Below, piece after piece: positions 41,901 to 46,783 of a stretch of DNA of 64,000 nucleotides. Below the pieces are notes generated by a model that saw nothing but the letters and a program-made list of their open reading frames with translations, searched no databases and had not been told where the DNA came from. The position numbers were made by a program, and so were the translations under genes. The stretch is from Hyposmocoma kahamanoa (taxonomy: Eukaryota; Arthropoda; Insecta; Lepidoptera; Cosmopterigidae), in assembly GCF_003589595.1 (NCBI RefSeq), contig NW_020653718.1:3046730-3110729 (forward strand). Reading direction: 5' to 3'. Numbering within the stretch: position 1 is the stretch's first letter; the number at the start of each line of letters is the position of its first letter.

Positions 41901-43676
41901 CAAGTTATCTATGCAGTCGATTGGAGACCGATTTCTTTAATTGTGCATTTTTATAGCGCCATCAAAGTATTCATTATCAAAAGCATAAAAATCGTATTAC
42001 AGGTAAAGGAATAATATAATCGAGTAGAGATCAATAAAAAGGACTATGACCTAATATTTCTTCCTAGAAACATAATCTAGTTCCTTTTATAAATGATGAT
42101 TACAAGAACCTATGTAAGAAATAAAATTCTTCAGAGTTATTCGCATAACAAAATTACGAAAAGGAATCGTATGTACAAAAGAGCTAAATCAAATGTTTAA
42201 AATCCCCAACCGCACACATAACTTTGTAATAGTGAGTGAATTTGATTAAAAATAGATTTCTGTTTCACATGTTTCGTGAAATTGCTTTTTATGCAAAATA
42301 AAGTTTTATAAGATATTTGTAAACGAGCTTCTAAATTGGACAAGGGTTTGTTGCTAGTCGGGTGTCACATTCTAAAGGAACTTTTATTATAACAAACAAT
42401 CGAACGTATTGAAATAAAACATATGCACAGGTATATTGAAGAAGTTGTCCGTTGATAGGGAGCTAATGGAATTCCTCAAGGTAGTGTTATTGTTCCATTA
42501 CTTTACATTATACATAAAAGTAAGTTACCTGAGCTTTATTAATTACATTTAATATATTGTAGTGTATTATTTCTACTTATAATTTTTCTGGTAGAAGGAT
42601 TGGTCAAAATTAAATTAAGAGTTAATATTAAGCTTAAAATAGCATTTGGATTATTGTGATGAGCATTGAATCAAAATATAACAAAATAGGTAAGACATCT
42701 GTTTAATGGCGTCGGTGCTAAAGCTAATGAACTCAACTACAAAAACACATACGTGTTCAAGTCGGCGAGTAATATTAGTCGAAAATTGTGTTCTTTTATA
42801 AAAAAAGCAATGAGTATAAAATTATACGAAACATATTGAAAAGTTCAGCTAAGTAGTTTTGCTGTAAAATATATGGCGACGGTACTAAAACTGTACCCTG
42901 AGGAATTCCACTCGCAAAGCACAATCGTTTGTAAGTGGTCAAGTGGGATTTGTCCAAAAAAGTGCACGTAATAGTTGCGGCTCCTCGGTCCATAAATCAG
43001 GACCAATGGCGGCGGACATATTCGGAATTCATTCCGAACTTCGGCCAACGCTTTATTTCGAGCAATGGTCGGAATTGAAATTTGGTATTGCTAAGTTAGA
43101 TAGAGAAAGGTGCTATTTATTAAGTTCCCTTATGGGCACTACAGTGAGCAAGTGTGTACATTTAAAATTATACTACAGCCACAATATTTCATTAAAAATT
43201 TATACGTTTTTGGTAAGTAATAAAAAGTTACCTTAACGATCAAACACAATTCTGACTTTACGATATAAAATTGTACCTCTTATAGTCTGGTATGAACATG
43301 CGAATTTTATTGCAGTTTTAAGTTTCGTGTTTTATTTCTTACCGAGTCTCCTTTTTAGTGCAATGTATCAAGGTTTAATAATGTTCCACTCACGAGTACT
43401 TTTTAATATGATTTAATCTCCTACAGTTTGAGTTTTGATAACAATATCCAAACTACAAACATCTTCTACCACTAATTGGATATCTGAATTTTTTTTACCT
43501 CTATCAGTAGCAATAACAGGGAACTCAAAATCACTAGTAGCCTCGTGATCTAGTGGCGCTGCTATGCATAGTTCCCCACTGTCAGCTTTCACAGCAAACT
43601 GTGGTTTGGCTGAACTGTCGCTGAGAGTGTAGTTGACAATTGCGTTGACGCCGCAGTCCGGGTCCATTGCTGACAT
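6312..43676 (-). CDS. ds: Dachsous giant cadherin, C-terminal 2763 residues (14 exons)
   Basis: complement(join(6312..8928, 9724..10015, 10133..10423, 10862..11988, 12083..12803, 12888..13962, 14107..14261, 14359..14706, 18054..18477, 19018..19204, 19568..19797, 22845..23020, 40375..40845, 43499..43676)); 8292 nt, all phases consistent. It encodes about 22 cadherin repeats with LDRE and DxNDNxP motifs, one transmembrane helix (coding about 7523-7602) and a tail of about 400 residues. The tail block DNLSDVSVHNTQEYLARLGI and the DWGPQYQPLAHVFSEIARLK block identify Dachsous rather than Fat, because EGF and laminin-G modules are absent. In flies Dachsous sits on the cell surface, binds Fat on the neighbouring cell and controls planar polarity and Hippo-pathway growth. 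The fly protein has 27 repeats, so roughly five repeats and the signal peptide are missing to the right. Confidence 0.95.
8929..9723 (-). other. ds: ds intron containing an LR4 repeat
   Basis: A 795-bp intron (donor AG|GTATTT, acceptor AATTACAG). About a third is the LR4 copy on the opposite strand at 9208-9490; the rest is AT-rich with nothing recognisable. Confidence 0.8.
9208..9490 (+). repeat. LR4 interspersed repeat
   Basis: Recognised by TTTTTAACCGTCTTC, GAGGAGGAGGTTCTCAATC, CAGTATTGGTCCCATTTCAA, CAAACTAGGG and GATTTCAATAAAACTTGGCA, shared in order with copies near 20815, 32462, 48718 and 60300. This 'CCGACTTC..AAAAAGGAGGAGG' repeat is one I associate with lepidopteran genomes; its class is unknown to me. 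All five copies lie on the + strand, antisense to ds. Confidence 0.8.
9724..10015 (-). CDS. ds: ds exon (cadherin repeat)
   Basis: Acceptor TAATTTCAG|AA, donor AG|GTATTT. Encodes GTGTLEIGSVNAKDQDSGDN through VVATDHGKPNRSAVASVRI to QDTYR. The linker after this repeat (TGASSEIKPF) lacks the usual DxNDN calcium motif. Confidence 0.92.
10133..10423 (-). CDS. ds: ds exon (cadherin repeat)
   Basis: Acceptor TTTTACAG|GA, donor CCTG|GTAAGT. Encodes AEIGTVLTSVTANDVDTYPA, PLDFETKKLYKINITASDNE and the linker VTDVNDNSPVF. It joins through a split Glu codon to GTGTLEIG. Confidence 0.93.
10424..10861 (-). other. ds: ds intron, nothing recognisable
   Basis: A 438-bp intron (donor GAAG|GTACG, acceptor TTTTACAG). 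The reading frames across it are not protein-like and no repeat family was recognised. Confidence 0.85.
10862..11988 (-). CDS. ds: ds exon (about 3.5 cadherin repeats)
   Basis: Acceptor TATTTCAG|A, donor GAAG|GTACG. Starts TFDREKTSVYHFEAVATDEG. Linkers are INDVNDNKPIF, a degenerate GDYPEHTPTL, LFDQNDHAPRF and VVDVNDNQPTF; it ends VISVSEG. It is slightly GC-richer than its neighbours. Confidence 0.94.
12083..12803 (-). CDS. ds: ds exon (cadherin repeats)
   Basis: Acceptor TTATTTCAG|GA, donor ACTGG|GTAAGTG. Encodes NLTYQIPPGVAEDQFIIDER, linkers ILDVNDNPPTF and VEDQNDNDPVF, and ends NKTGIIFTTG. It is separated from the upstream exon by an 84-nt intron that contains no stop in this frame. Confidence 0.9.
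12804..12887 (-). other. ds: ds mini-intron, 84 nt, in-frame and stop-free
   Basis: Donor TCCG|GTAAGT, acceptor CTTATTTCAG|G. The length is a multiple of three and no stop occurs, so retention would add 28 hydrophobic residues (starting KYTTIIF). Removal restores RGNSG-NLTYQIPPG, the expected cadherin strand, so I call it an intron. Confidence 0.85.
12888..13962 (-). CDS. ds: ds exon (about 3.5 cadherin repeats)
   Basis: Acceptor AAATTCCAG|GTA in phase 0, giving SLSFK-VKEDAKIGHVVGTV. Linkers are IVDVNDNAPQW, VTDANDNVPTF and a degenerate LQESTNVPPRF. It ends at RGNSG. The frame also extends upstream into the intron without stop, but the conserved join fixes the true start. Confidence 0.94.
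14107..14261 (-). CDS. ds: ds exon (half cadherin repeat)
   Basis: Acceptor TCTTTTTAG|TA, donor TTCAAA|GTAAGT. Encodes LDHEERSIYRLAVAATDGG, linker VLDLNDNRPTF and FTSSSLSFK. Confidence 0.92.
14359..14706 (-). CDS. ds: ds exon (cadherin repeat)
   Basis: No long uninterrupted frame flags this exon; it was found by translation. Acceptor TTGTTATAG|GT, donor ACCG|GTAAGT. Encodes IITTKEVLDREFKASYSLFA, linker ITDVNDNAPEI, REEQQPGAEVAKVKAIDRDN and DPKTGVIKTST. Both joins are in phase: VSG-IITT upstream and STV-LDHEE downstream. Confidence 0.92.
14707..18053 (-). other. ds: ds intron, 3.3 kb, repeat-poor
   Basis: Donor TCTG|GTAAGT, acceptor TTGTTATAG. I recognise none of the repeat families that fill the other big introns. 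A GC-richer single-copy stretch lies at about 15770-16340. No cadherin-like or other convincing coding frame was seen. Confidence 0.7.
18054..18477 (-). CDS. ds: ds exon (about 1.3 cadherin repeats)
   Basis: Acceptor ATTTTACAG|ATA in phase 0, donor TCTG|GTAAGT. Encodes ILEIQAVDKDTGNNARITYR, LAKQLDRETAAKHRMSITAT, linker VIDANDNDPVF and ends FNVHHVSG. Confidence 0.94.
18478..19017 (-). other. ds: ds intron, 540 bp
   Basis: Donor CTAAA|GTAAGTT, acceptor ATTTTACAG. AT-rich; no repeat or coding signal recognised. Confidence 0.85.
19018..19204 (-). CDS. ds: ds exon (half cadherin repeat)
   Basis: Acceptor ACATCCAG|G, donor TCTAAA|GTAAGT. Encodes PLDYENLVRHTLVISARDGG, linker VQDVNDNPPVF and YSANVIESEALNSK. 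Joins TLLR-PLDYE upstream and NSK-ILEIQ downstream. Confidence 0.92.
19205..19567 (-). other. ds: ds intron, 363 bp
   Basis: Donor TTAAG|GTAACT, acceptor ACATCCAG. AT-rich with nothing recognisable. Confidence 0.85.
19568..19797 (-). CDS. ds: ds exon (cadherin repeat)
   Basis: Acceptor ATTTTTTCAG|GTC in phase 0, donor TTAAG|GTAACT. Encodes VQITLEDVNDNAPEF, SVAESATVGSVVYAARATDE and ends YGLVTLLR. Confidence 0.92.
19926..20104 (-). repeat. SINE-B copy
   Basis: Read on the - strand it starts ACGACCTCGGCGACCCAACGG (A-box-like) and carries GGGTTCGATTCCCGATAGAA (B-box core GGTTCGATTCC), then the shared non-tRNA body ending near the remnant of ACTAGGGAATTCC / ACCAGG. Other copies lie near 23110, 30598, 38063, 39735, 46918 and 54732. 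Confidence 0.75.
20206..20417 (+). repeat. SINE-A, near full length
   Basis: CTCCGTGGCCGAACGGTTAC (A box) ... GGTTTGATTCCCGAGCC (B box) ... CATTTATTTCTCTTGTGAG ... GGTTGTCTATGTGTGTG ... GCGACACAGGGATTCCC ... GCTATGTTGAGTGTGTGAG and a TTATTATA-type 3' end. The tRNA-like head is not a working tRNA gene: it lacks a closed acceptor stem and is repeated. Confidence 0.85.
20815..21095 (+). repeat. LR4 interspersed repeat
   Basis: TTTTTAACCGACTCC, CGGAGGAGGTACTCAATTCG, GTTGGAAAGAGGGTACCTCA, GGTGGCAAACTAGGGGATGA and CCGATTTCAATAAAACTTGG occur in the family order. Confidence 0.8.
21124..21322. mobile_element. Palindromic MITE-like element
   Basis: About 200 bp with imperfect inverted arms of about 65 bp (21124-21190 and 21256-21322) sharing CTCTACCATGAG, TTACTGTGA and CGCTAG. 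The arms enclose about 65 bp of unique DNA. No transposase is encoded. The arm sequence feels like a known lepidopteran MITE, but I cannot name it. Confidence 0.6.
21351..21744 (+). mobile_element. P-element-like (THAP) transposon remnant
   Basis: Terminal inverted repeats of 30 bp at 21351-21380 and 21715-21744 match at 28 of 30 positions (core CCTTAGAATAATAACGCATA). Inside is a short frame starting with a THAP zinc-finger N-terminus (21504-21626). At 394 bp it is an internally deleted copy. No target-site duplication was found next to the ends as I placed them. Confidence 0.65.
21504..21626 (+). pseudogene. THAP-domain transposase fragment (N-terminus)
   Basis: The frame begins MTKCAVNECKNTSDKHKVD and continues NITFHK, matching the start of THAP C2CH zinc fingers (first two cysteines spaced Cys-x4-Cys, then the ITFHxF-type strand). 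After HK the similarity ends at AAA|GTAACG, which looks like an old splice donor, and the frame stops after 40 residues. The distal Cys and His of the finger, and the transposase core, are missing. It is 5' of nothing coding, so it is a relic. Confidence 0.6.
21968..22060 (+). repeat. SINE-D head fragment
   Basis: AATGGCGCTACGGCTAGAAA, GTCGTTAAAAAACC, CAACAAACACAGAAAAATTCG and GTCCGCGGGTTCGTT match the 5' part of the copies at 29622 and 23730. The tRNA-like 3' part is missing. Confidence 0.55.
22845..23020 (-). CDS. ds: ds exon (cadherin repeat part)
   Basis: Acceptor CTTCACCAG|GT, donor ACTCAG|GTATTT. Encodes KQTIRYSIVSGDADHHFTIE, SGVIRTAAVLDRETSSSYLL and NYDQTQ. It joins GDRG-KQTIRY upstream across a 17-kb intron and TQ-VQITLEDVNDN downstream. 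Confidence 0.92.
23110..23290 (-). repeat. SINE-B, diverged copy
   Basis: Family pieces in reverse orientation: CTTAAACTAGGGAAGTCCC, then GATCCTGCCGGGAATCAAAT (decayed B box) and CTACAGTACCAACCGC. More mutated than other copies. Confidence 0.55.
23730..23915 (-). repeat. SINE-D copy
   Basis: On the - strand: CAGATGGCGTTACG head, CAACAAGCACATAAAAAAATT, CGTGGCTTAGTTGGCATAAC (A-box-like) and ATCGAATCTAGCTGGATCGA. Matches the copy at 29622-29815 through its length. Confidence 0.65.
24080..24540 (-). pseudogene. Unidentified coding-like relic
   Basis: Two frames read like protein. 24080-24442 includes YTGNLVAILNSYSLVYSSAQ, LHTDALMVMEYLLEGKHIEG and DIQRLLCEALFCCIVLYPTM. About 24440-24530, in another frame just upstream, includes PECEVDSITSTRVTANR and LVVVTLDG followed by stops. 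The composition is unlike the AT-rich intron and the pieces look like one gene broken by a frameshift. I do not recognise the family. It may be a retrocopy of a host gene or part of a transposon. No poly(A) tail is visible at its 3' side. Confidence 0.4.
24588..24632 (+). repeat. LINE 3'-tail fragment
   Basis: CCCATACCCAGAAGTGGGTG then CTATGATGATGATAC. This resembles the 'cccagcagtggg ... gatgatgatgat' end of common insect LINEs; a clearer copy is at 46002-46088. Confidence 0.5.
24690..24970 (-). repeat. LR5 interspersed repeat
   Basis: Reverse orientation: CTATTTCTGCCGCCAAGCAG, GTAATGTAAGTATTACTG, GGACGCTGTGGCAGTGCC, CTCTGAGTGGTACTGCAAC, ATGGACAGGTAGTCGCTTAC. Shares all modules in order with about a dozen other copies in the window. 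Confidence 0.8.
25650..26110 (+). repeat. Two short 'gtcccattgctgggcacagg' repeat motifs
   Basis: AGAGTCCCATTGTTGGGCAT at about 25669 and ATAGTCCCACTGCTGAGCAC plus AGGCCTCTTCTTACAAT at about 26056. These are short LINE-derived motifs common in insects; the DNA between them is AT-rich and unremarkable. Confidence 0.4.
26395..26520 (-). repeat. SINE-C copy (partial)
   Basis: TTTTCCTTCACCGAAAAGCTC, ATTCCGAAAAAGGAG and GGATTTGAACCCAGGGCCCC (reverse B box GGTTCAAATCC) match the fuller copy at 58683-58896. Confidence 0.6.
26657..26884 (-). promoter_or_regulatory. GC-rich single-copy block with TATA-like box and short frame
   Basis: On the - strand, TATAAAGAGG at 26883-26874 is followed about 90 nt later by an ATG (26785) opening MSSNETVYQSPSVNGSAQND and ending near a GTGAGA donor-like site. 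It is GC-rich within AT-rich intron and not a repeat I know. It could be an internal promoter and first exon, or conserved regulatory DNA, or chance. The phase at the donor does not fit splicing to the next ds exon. Confidence 0.2.
28706..28870 (+). repeat. LINE-type 3' UTR repeat
   Basis: Starts with tandem TCAAAGTCAAAGTCAAAG and ATTATTTATTCC, then CGTTCACTACGCTGC and GAGAAGAACGAGCAAGAAAC. This composition is typical of LINE 3' ends in Lepidoptera. Looser versions occur near 37640 and 49290. Confidence 0.45.
29365..29520 (+). mobile_element. Penelope-like element terminal repeat, fullest copy
   Basis: CACGGTTGACTGGGACCGTG, ACCTGTGAAGGGCCCGAAAC, GTCGGTTTGTTTGAAAAAAC, AAATATACGCGGTTTAAATC, CGGAAAAATAGTTTCATTTC, then CTATGTGTAACAATCGCGAA and AACCTAAGAACTCGAAA. 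This is the reference for pieces at 36373, 37708, 46994 and 48025. Assignment to Penelope-like elements comes from the GIY-YIG relic flanked by the same sequence at 36704-36997. Confidence 0.6.
29622..29815 (+). repeat. SINE-D, full-length copy
   Basis: AGATGGCGCTACGGCTAAAA head, CAACAAGCGCATAGAAAAATTC, GGTTTAGTTGGCATAGCGTC (A-box-like) and CGGATCGAATCCGGCCGGAT (B-box-like), then GAAGGAATTTTTCG. Confidence 0.65.
30598..30815 (-). repeat. SINE-B copy with internal inverted duplication
   Basis: GCCTGGTCCCAAACTACGGA, GGGACACTTCCCAGAACACC, TCCTACCGGGAATCGAATCC (B box, reversed). An extra hairpin (30645-30682) and a tandem AACAATGCATG duplication (about 30681-30702) sit in its middle and are absent from other copies. 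Confidence 0.75.
30645..30682. repeat. Perfect 17-bp inverted repeat with 4-nt loop
   Basis: Left arm 30645-30661 TTCGCTATACTGTGAGT, loop ACCA, right arm 30666-30682 its exact reverse complement. It lies inside the SINE-B copy and is probably a replication-slippage product. Confidence 0.9.
30869..31087 (+). repeat. SINE-A, full length
   Basis: CTCCATGGCCGATCAGTTAC (A box), CCCAGGTTCGATTCCCGGGC (perfect B box), GTGTAATTTGTGATTGTC, CACCCGCTACACAGGGTTTC, CTATGTTGAGTGTGCGC and a (ATT)n tail. Confidence 0.88.
32462..32722 (+). repeat. LR4 interspersed repeat
   Basis: TTTTTAACCGTATTG, AAAGGAGGAAGTTTTCAATT, GCTGGAAAGAGGGTACTTCA, GGCGGCAAATTAGGAGATAA, CCGATTTCAATACATTTGGC. Confidence 0.78.
33478..33737 (+). 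repeat. LR5 interspersed repeat, near complete
   Basis: AAGTGACAGCACGAACAAGT, GCAGTGTCACTCAGAGCTTT, AAATCGCAAAGATCGGAGGG, CCGGAACACAGTAATGCTGA, CATTACTGCTTGGCATCAGA, TTCCCTGGACGAACTCCGTC, AAGGAGCTCTACAGCTACTAA. Class unknown; no coding frame. Confidence 0.82.
34203..34605 (+). repeat. LR5 copy interrupted by a reversed SINE-A
   Basis: The left part (34203-34305) runs to AAATCGCAAAAATCTGA; the right part (from about 34486) resumes with ACATAAGTTGACAAGTCCCA and continues to GGTGGCAGAAC. SINE-A lies between. A CTCGCACTATGGAAACC repeat unit at the left junction appears partly duplicated. Confidence 0.75.
34333..34479 (-). repeat. SINE-A nested in LR5
   Basis: Reverse SINE-A: ACCCTGTGTCGCGGGTGCC, ATAAATGTAGGCCATACAGA, CCTGGGAATCGAACACAC (B box), GTAACCGTTCGGCCACAATA (A box). 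The TGGACACACACATAGACAAC module is deleted. Confidence 0.75.
34975..35060 (-). repeat. SINE-C-like / 3' repeat fragment
   Basis: GCGGGTTGGGGAGTTTTTCC, GGGTTGTGAACCTTCCTCGA resemble the outer part of the SINE-C copy at 58683 (GAGCCTTCTTCGACATG). Short and diverged. Confidence 0.35.
35521..35780 (+). mobile_element. LINE 3' UTR ending in (CTATT)4
   Basis: CAGCGCCAGTCTCCTGACTG, GGCATTAAGCTGAGTCGTGG, an A/T-rich stretch with AATAAATG and a terminal pentanucleotide array (35761-35780). Wording such as CAGCGCCA and AAGCTGAG also occurs in the LINE piece at 54244-54649, suggesting related elements. Confidence 0.5.
36373..37015 (-). mobile_element. Penelope-like element remnant with inverted termini and 12-bp TSD
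   Basis: A 643-bp insert flanked by TCGAAAATATCT (36361-36372 and 37016-37027). On its - strand it begins ATTCTTAGGTTTTCGTGATT...GGAAATGAAAC, contains a GIY-YIG-type coding relic, then GGACCTGTAAAGGGCCCGAA, CGTCGGTTTGTCTGAAAAAA and ends TAGTTTCATTTCCT. The beginning is the reverse complement of the end, as seen in Penelope-like elements with an inverted 5' tail. It is heavily 5'-truncated; the reverse transcriptase is gone. Confidence 0.72.
36704..36997 (-). pseudogene. Penelope-like GIY-YIG endonuclease C-terminal relic
   Basis: The frame includes NRRVNKSAVCEHVMDKSTHL, FDKPQVLAKEVRYLPKMLRE and AIEIKKRPNFNRFSW. The pattern KSAVxEH...VLAKExxYxxRxxREAIEIxKxPxNFNR is what I recall from the end of the Penelope-like GIY-YIG nuclease, including the Glu of REAIEI. 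The upstream catalytic GIY..YIG part and the reverse transcriptase are absent, so it is a relic. The first residues of the open frame come from the terminal repeat, not from the nuclease. Confidence 0.7.
37708..37803 (+). mobile_element. Penelope-like terminal fragment with internal deletion
   Basis: GTCAACCGTGACCATGGGAC, CTGTAAAGGGCCCGAAAC joins directly to GAAAATAGTTTCATTTCC and TATGTGTAACAATCGCGAAA. About 45 bp (GTCGGTTTG...TTTAAATCC) is missing. A diverged reverse piece lies at 37850-37885. Confidence 0.65.
38063..38178 (-). repeat. SINE-B partial copy
   Basis: CGGGGCACTAACGCCCAAAT, AAGTTCGTTTCCCGAATTGG, TCATACCGGTAATCGAACCC (B box reversed). Confidence 0.6.
39735..39895 (-). repeat. SINE-B body without tRNA-like head
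   Basis: CCTGGCCTCAAACTAAGGAA, TTCCCTGTAGGTACC, CCGGAACACCCAAACTGGAA. The B-box segment is not preserved. Confidence 0.55.
40375..40845 (-). CDS. ds: ds exon (about 1.5 cadherin repeats)
   Basis: Acceptor TTATTCGCAG|GG, donor CGTG|GTAAGTG. Encodes GLSTTAMVKIQLLDINDNVP, SATDSDSGRFGTVTYRITNN, KFDLEISATDGAGLTAAQGA and a degenerate linker (IPAGVGSALF), ending KATVGDRG. The acceptor lies 20 bp upstream of the first ATG of the open frame. Confidence 0.93.
42459..42521 (+). pseudogene. Non-LTR reverse transcriptase relic
   Basis: Translates GANGIPQGSVIVPLLYIIHK, matching the 'G(I/V)PQGSVLGPLLFxIYxND' motif of LINE reverse transcriptases. A stop lies immediately upstream and nothing coherent follows. 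Confidence 0.65.
42796..43010 (-). pseudogene. Non-LTR reverse transcriptase relic, opposite strand
   Basis: Includes LDKSHLTTYKRLCFASGIPQ followed by GTVLVPSPYIL, the same GxPQGxxLxP region with a plausible preceding 'yLxxr.q.v..' segment. Decayed on both sides. Confidence 0.6.
43499..43676 (-). CDS. ds: ds exon, most upstream one found in the window
   Basis: Acceptor CTTTTACAG|ATG in phase 0, donor AGAG|GTAAAA. Encodes MSAMDPDCGVNAIVNYTLSD, SGELCIAAPLDHEATSDFEF and PVIATDRG. The ATG at its edge is internal, not the start: the domain begins mid-repeat. Confidence 0.9.
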
Positions 43677-46001
43677 CTGTAAAAGAGGTATTAAGGTTAA
43701 AGATAAAAATACACTTAATGTTGTAAATAACAATGTATACAATTAGATCGAAAAAGGTTGAGGGCAAAACGAAACAACTTTAAGTATGAATAAATTTCTA
43801 AAATTATTTAAAAGATAGCAATAACCTAAGTAAGGAAACTGAAAGAATAATTATAACAACTGTTTAATATTAACGTAGAACGTTTTTAAAACAGAGGATA
43901 ATTCACAATAATATAAAAGAAGAATAAAAAATCTTTCCTTAATTTCCTTAACCTTCTCAAATAATACACATTAGTAACAAACAAAATGTACAGTTAAATC
44001 TAAACAAGAATGAAACAGGTTATGAGTGGGGCTATAGATTGTGATCCCTGCAAAGATCCCAGCATCACTAATCACACAGATATGAAGCCAACGGTGTTTG
44101 CTTATTAATCACTAATCAGGTATTAAATGAATAGATTGGTGTGCCAACTGTACTTTGAAACTTGGTATGTAGGTAGAAGATTTGTTAGAAGGTGACGTGT
44201 TGCTAATGAAGATGTTTAGTTTTAAGGTGATGTTACAATAATTTAAGTAAACACTTATAGTTGACAAACTATAACGGTAAGTAATATGAAAGAAGCGAGG
44301 AACCAGTTGGATCACATCGTGATAACAAGCGACATAATCAACTAGACAAAAGAACACGAATCTACCCTCTGTCAGGTTGTGTCCGTCAGGCCATCAGCCG
44401 CCTGCCATACATAGCAAGTCGCCGTCAACAAAGATCGCAACAATATGGAAATAATTGTTTTATATAAAATAAATATACAGTATTTGATAGCATTGAAATT
44501 AAAACTAATAAACGTTTATAATTGCTAATTACATCATTAAAAGAGAACCCGTTCTTGCGTTTAGCTTTTTCCACATTATTATCGCCAACGAAAACAAAAT
44601 CCTTTAAAGGGCTATTTAACAAATTGTACATCTTTAAACATGTATTAACTTTTCAGTGTACTTCGTTTTCGAAAAGTATTATACCGACTGAATGTCACGA
44701 ACCGAGTCTTTTCGAGTTTATTTATTATCATTGGCTGAAGCTACCTGATTGATGCGAGGCCGACGTTACTAAATTGCATGCAAAAGACCCTTGTTCGGTC
44801 TACTTTAAAATGGAGTAAGTAGTTTGTTTATTTCCTTGTAACTTCGCTTCACTGGCACCATATAGTGGTTGGGGCTGCAGGATATATGACTTTGACATTA
44901 AAAAAAAATCAAAAACTCGTAATTCCTTTATTTGCCAGTTGTGATATATGTGATTTGGTATAATGTTTAACTGTTCTTTTTACCACATTGTACTTGCCAT
45001 TTGCCATATGTGACAGACAGGGTGCGAAGTGGTCAAAACGTGGAAGTTAATGAAAAGATTTTGGATAAGCCCAACGAACACACACGTCGTTTTAATGAGC
45101 TTAGAAGTTAAATCTGATGCTGGCTAATTCAATGTGAGAACCAACACCATATATGAATGGATTAAATGGTATAAAGATATGAATGGAAAAGGATATTGTA
45201 TATTGCGTAACTTTTGAAGATAAGTTACACGAGAATAATAAATTATATCGTCGATTACTCTGAACGGTTTAAACTAATGAGTTATTTAATATGTAATGAT
45301 GAATTTATTGAGAAAGAAAAGAATTTAAATTAGAAGTAGAAATGAGAGCGTTGCACATTACGTATGCTTTATGCCTTGGTGATAGAATGTAGAATAGTGT
45401 AAAGAGATAATGATTAGGATAGAAACGTGAATGCTTCGATGATTTGGCTACAAAGCAAGGATAGTTGTAAGTAGAATAATACCATACCAACGTACAGAAT
45501 GTGGATGGAAGCGTGGAGAAAAGTCGACCTCGGTGTACATATCTCGACCAGATTGAACGAATTATTGAAAAGACAAATGCGAGTAGAGGAAGCCGAAGAG
45601 ATATGTTGGGAGCATATCGGGGGGCATAATTATAGTTTCAGCCTACTTTAGAAGGAAACAGTAGTAATGGAATGTATGTATGTGGTAAATATCCCACACG
45701 ATCAAATTAAGTCTGTCATACGAAATGGCGTCCATGCAATTGATGTGTCAATATCGTACGTATGAGAACGTAGTAAGTAACTATTATTTGATTCGAAATT
45801 TATAATGAGCTTTTCGATGAAGGATAGTATCAAAACTTATTAGATATATAATGTGAACACTGTCGTTCTTTTTTAAGAACGTAATATTTTAAATTTGATA
45901 TACGACACTGTCACCTCTACTGTTTTTACATTTTGTCGAATACATAATCGTGTGGACAAATACGTTTTCCCTATTTACAAAGCTACGAGGGATAACAACG
46001 A

Positions 46002-46088
46002 AACCTGCACGTCGAAGAAGTTTCACAACACTCAGAAGACCCCTGCCCAGCAGCGGGACAACTAAATGGGTTCATGATGATGATGAAA
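46002..46088 (+). mobile_element. LINE 3' tail
   Basis: ACCTGCACGTCGAAGAAGTT, CAGAAGACCCCTGCCCAGCA, GCGGGACAACTAAATGGG and a (GAT)n-like end. Typical of a common insect LINE 3' end. The upstream 400 bp may be its decayed body but no reverse transcriptase motif remains. Confidence 0.5.
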
Positions 46089-46229
46089 GTAACCATTCCT
46101 AATGTACCTGATTAATAAAAAAAATACATTAAAGCATACACCTAAAATGAGCCATCTTTCTAATAAGTGACAACTTTATAAGTCAGTATTTAAAAGCACC
46201 ATACGAAAATGTCAGTTTGAAATAACATA

Positions 46230-46407
46230 ATCTACACTTACGGGCGAAAAGCGGCACACTCGCAATACCATCAACTTCAAATATGACCGCTACTGATAAT
46301 GCTACAGGTTGTGTCGATATCGAGTACTTAAGTTGTTTTATATTGAATCTACCAGGTTGACACGGCAGTGTAGGACGCAGTGTCATATATCGTAAACAGT
46401 AAGGCAT
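46230..46407 (-). other. Possible unidentified exon
   Basis: A - strand frame MPYCLRYMTLRPTLPCQPGR and STQPVALSVAVIFEVDGIAS ends at a strong donor (CGCCC|GTAAGTG). Composition is more protein-like than its surroundings. It shows no cadherin motif and its phase (1) does not fit the phase-0 start of the ds exon at 43676, so if real it is a different gene or a relic. Confidence 0.2.
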
Positions 46408-46783
46408 GGTTTAATAAAATGATGTTAAGTTTACTTTTTAGTATTACCACGACAAATAAGTAACGTCAGTATGTTTGTTTTTTATTTGTGTTCTCTTTTG
46501 TTTATTTTATTTTTATTAAGATAAATGAAGAATACGGACATACCTAAGCTGGTTTTGTAACACCGGTAGCTGCTGAGATTTTAAGTTTAATTTCTATTAT
46601 TATCAGGGGAATAGTTAGGTTGTGATTTCTTAATAAAGCAAACAAAAAAATTGTTCCATAATTGATGACTAAATAAATATAGAAATAAATAGCAAAATGC
46701 CATGTTTTCGACTATGCTTAAACAATGCAAACTAATTTTATATCAACAGGAAAAAACTGACAGCAGTTCATAGATGAGGATTT

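Larger units (their letters stand above)
40846..43498 (-). other. ds: ds intron, 2.65 kb, with two reverse-transcriptase relics
   Basis: Donor AGAG|GTAAAA at 43498, acceptor TTATTCGCAG. AT-rich; it holds short LINE relics in opposite orientations (42459-42521 and 42796-43010) and a GC-richer spot at 41815-41895. Confidence 0.75.

Noticed and set aside
46230..46407. An upstream ds exon
   Set aside because: Its donor phase does not match the phase-0 start at 43676 and it lacks any cadherin feature; kept only as a weak unidentified candidate.
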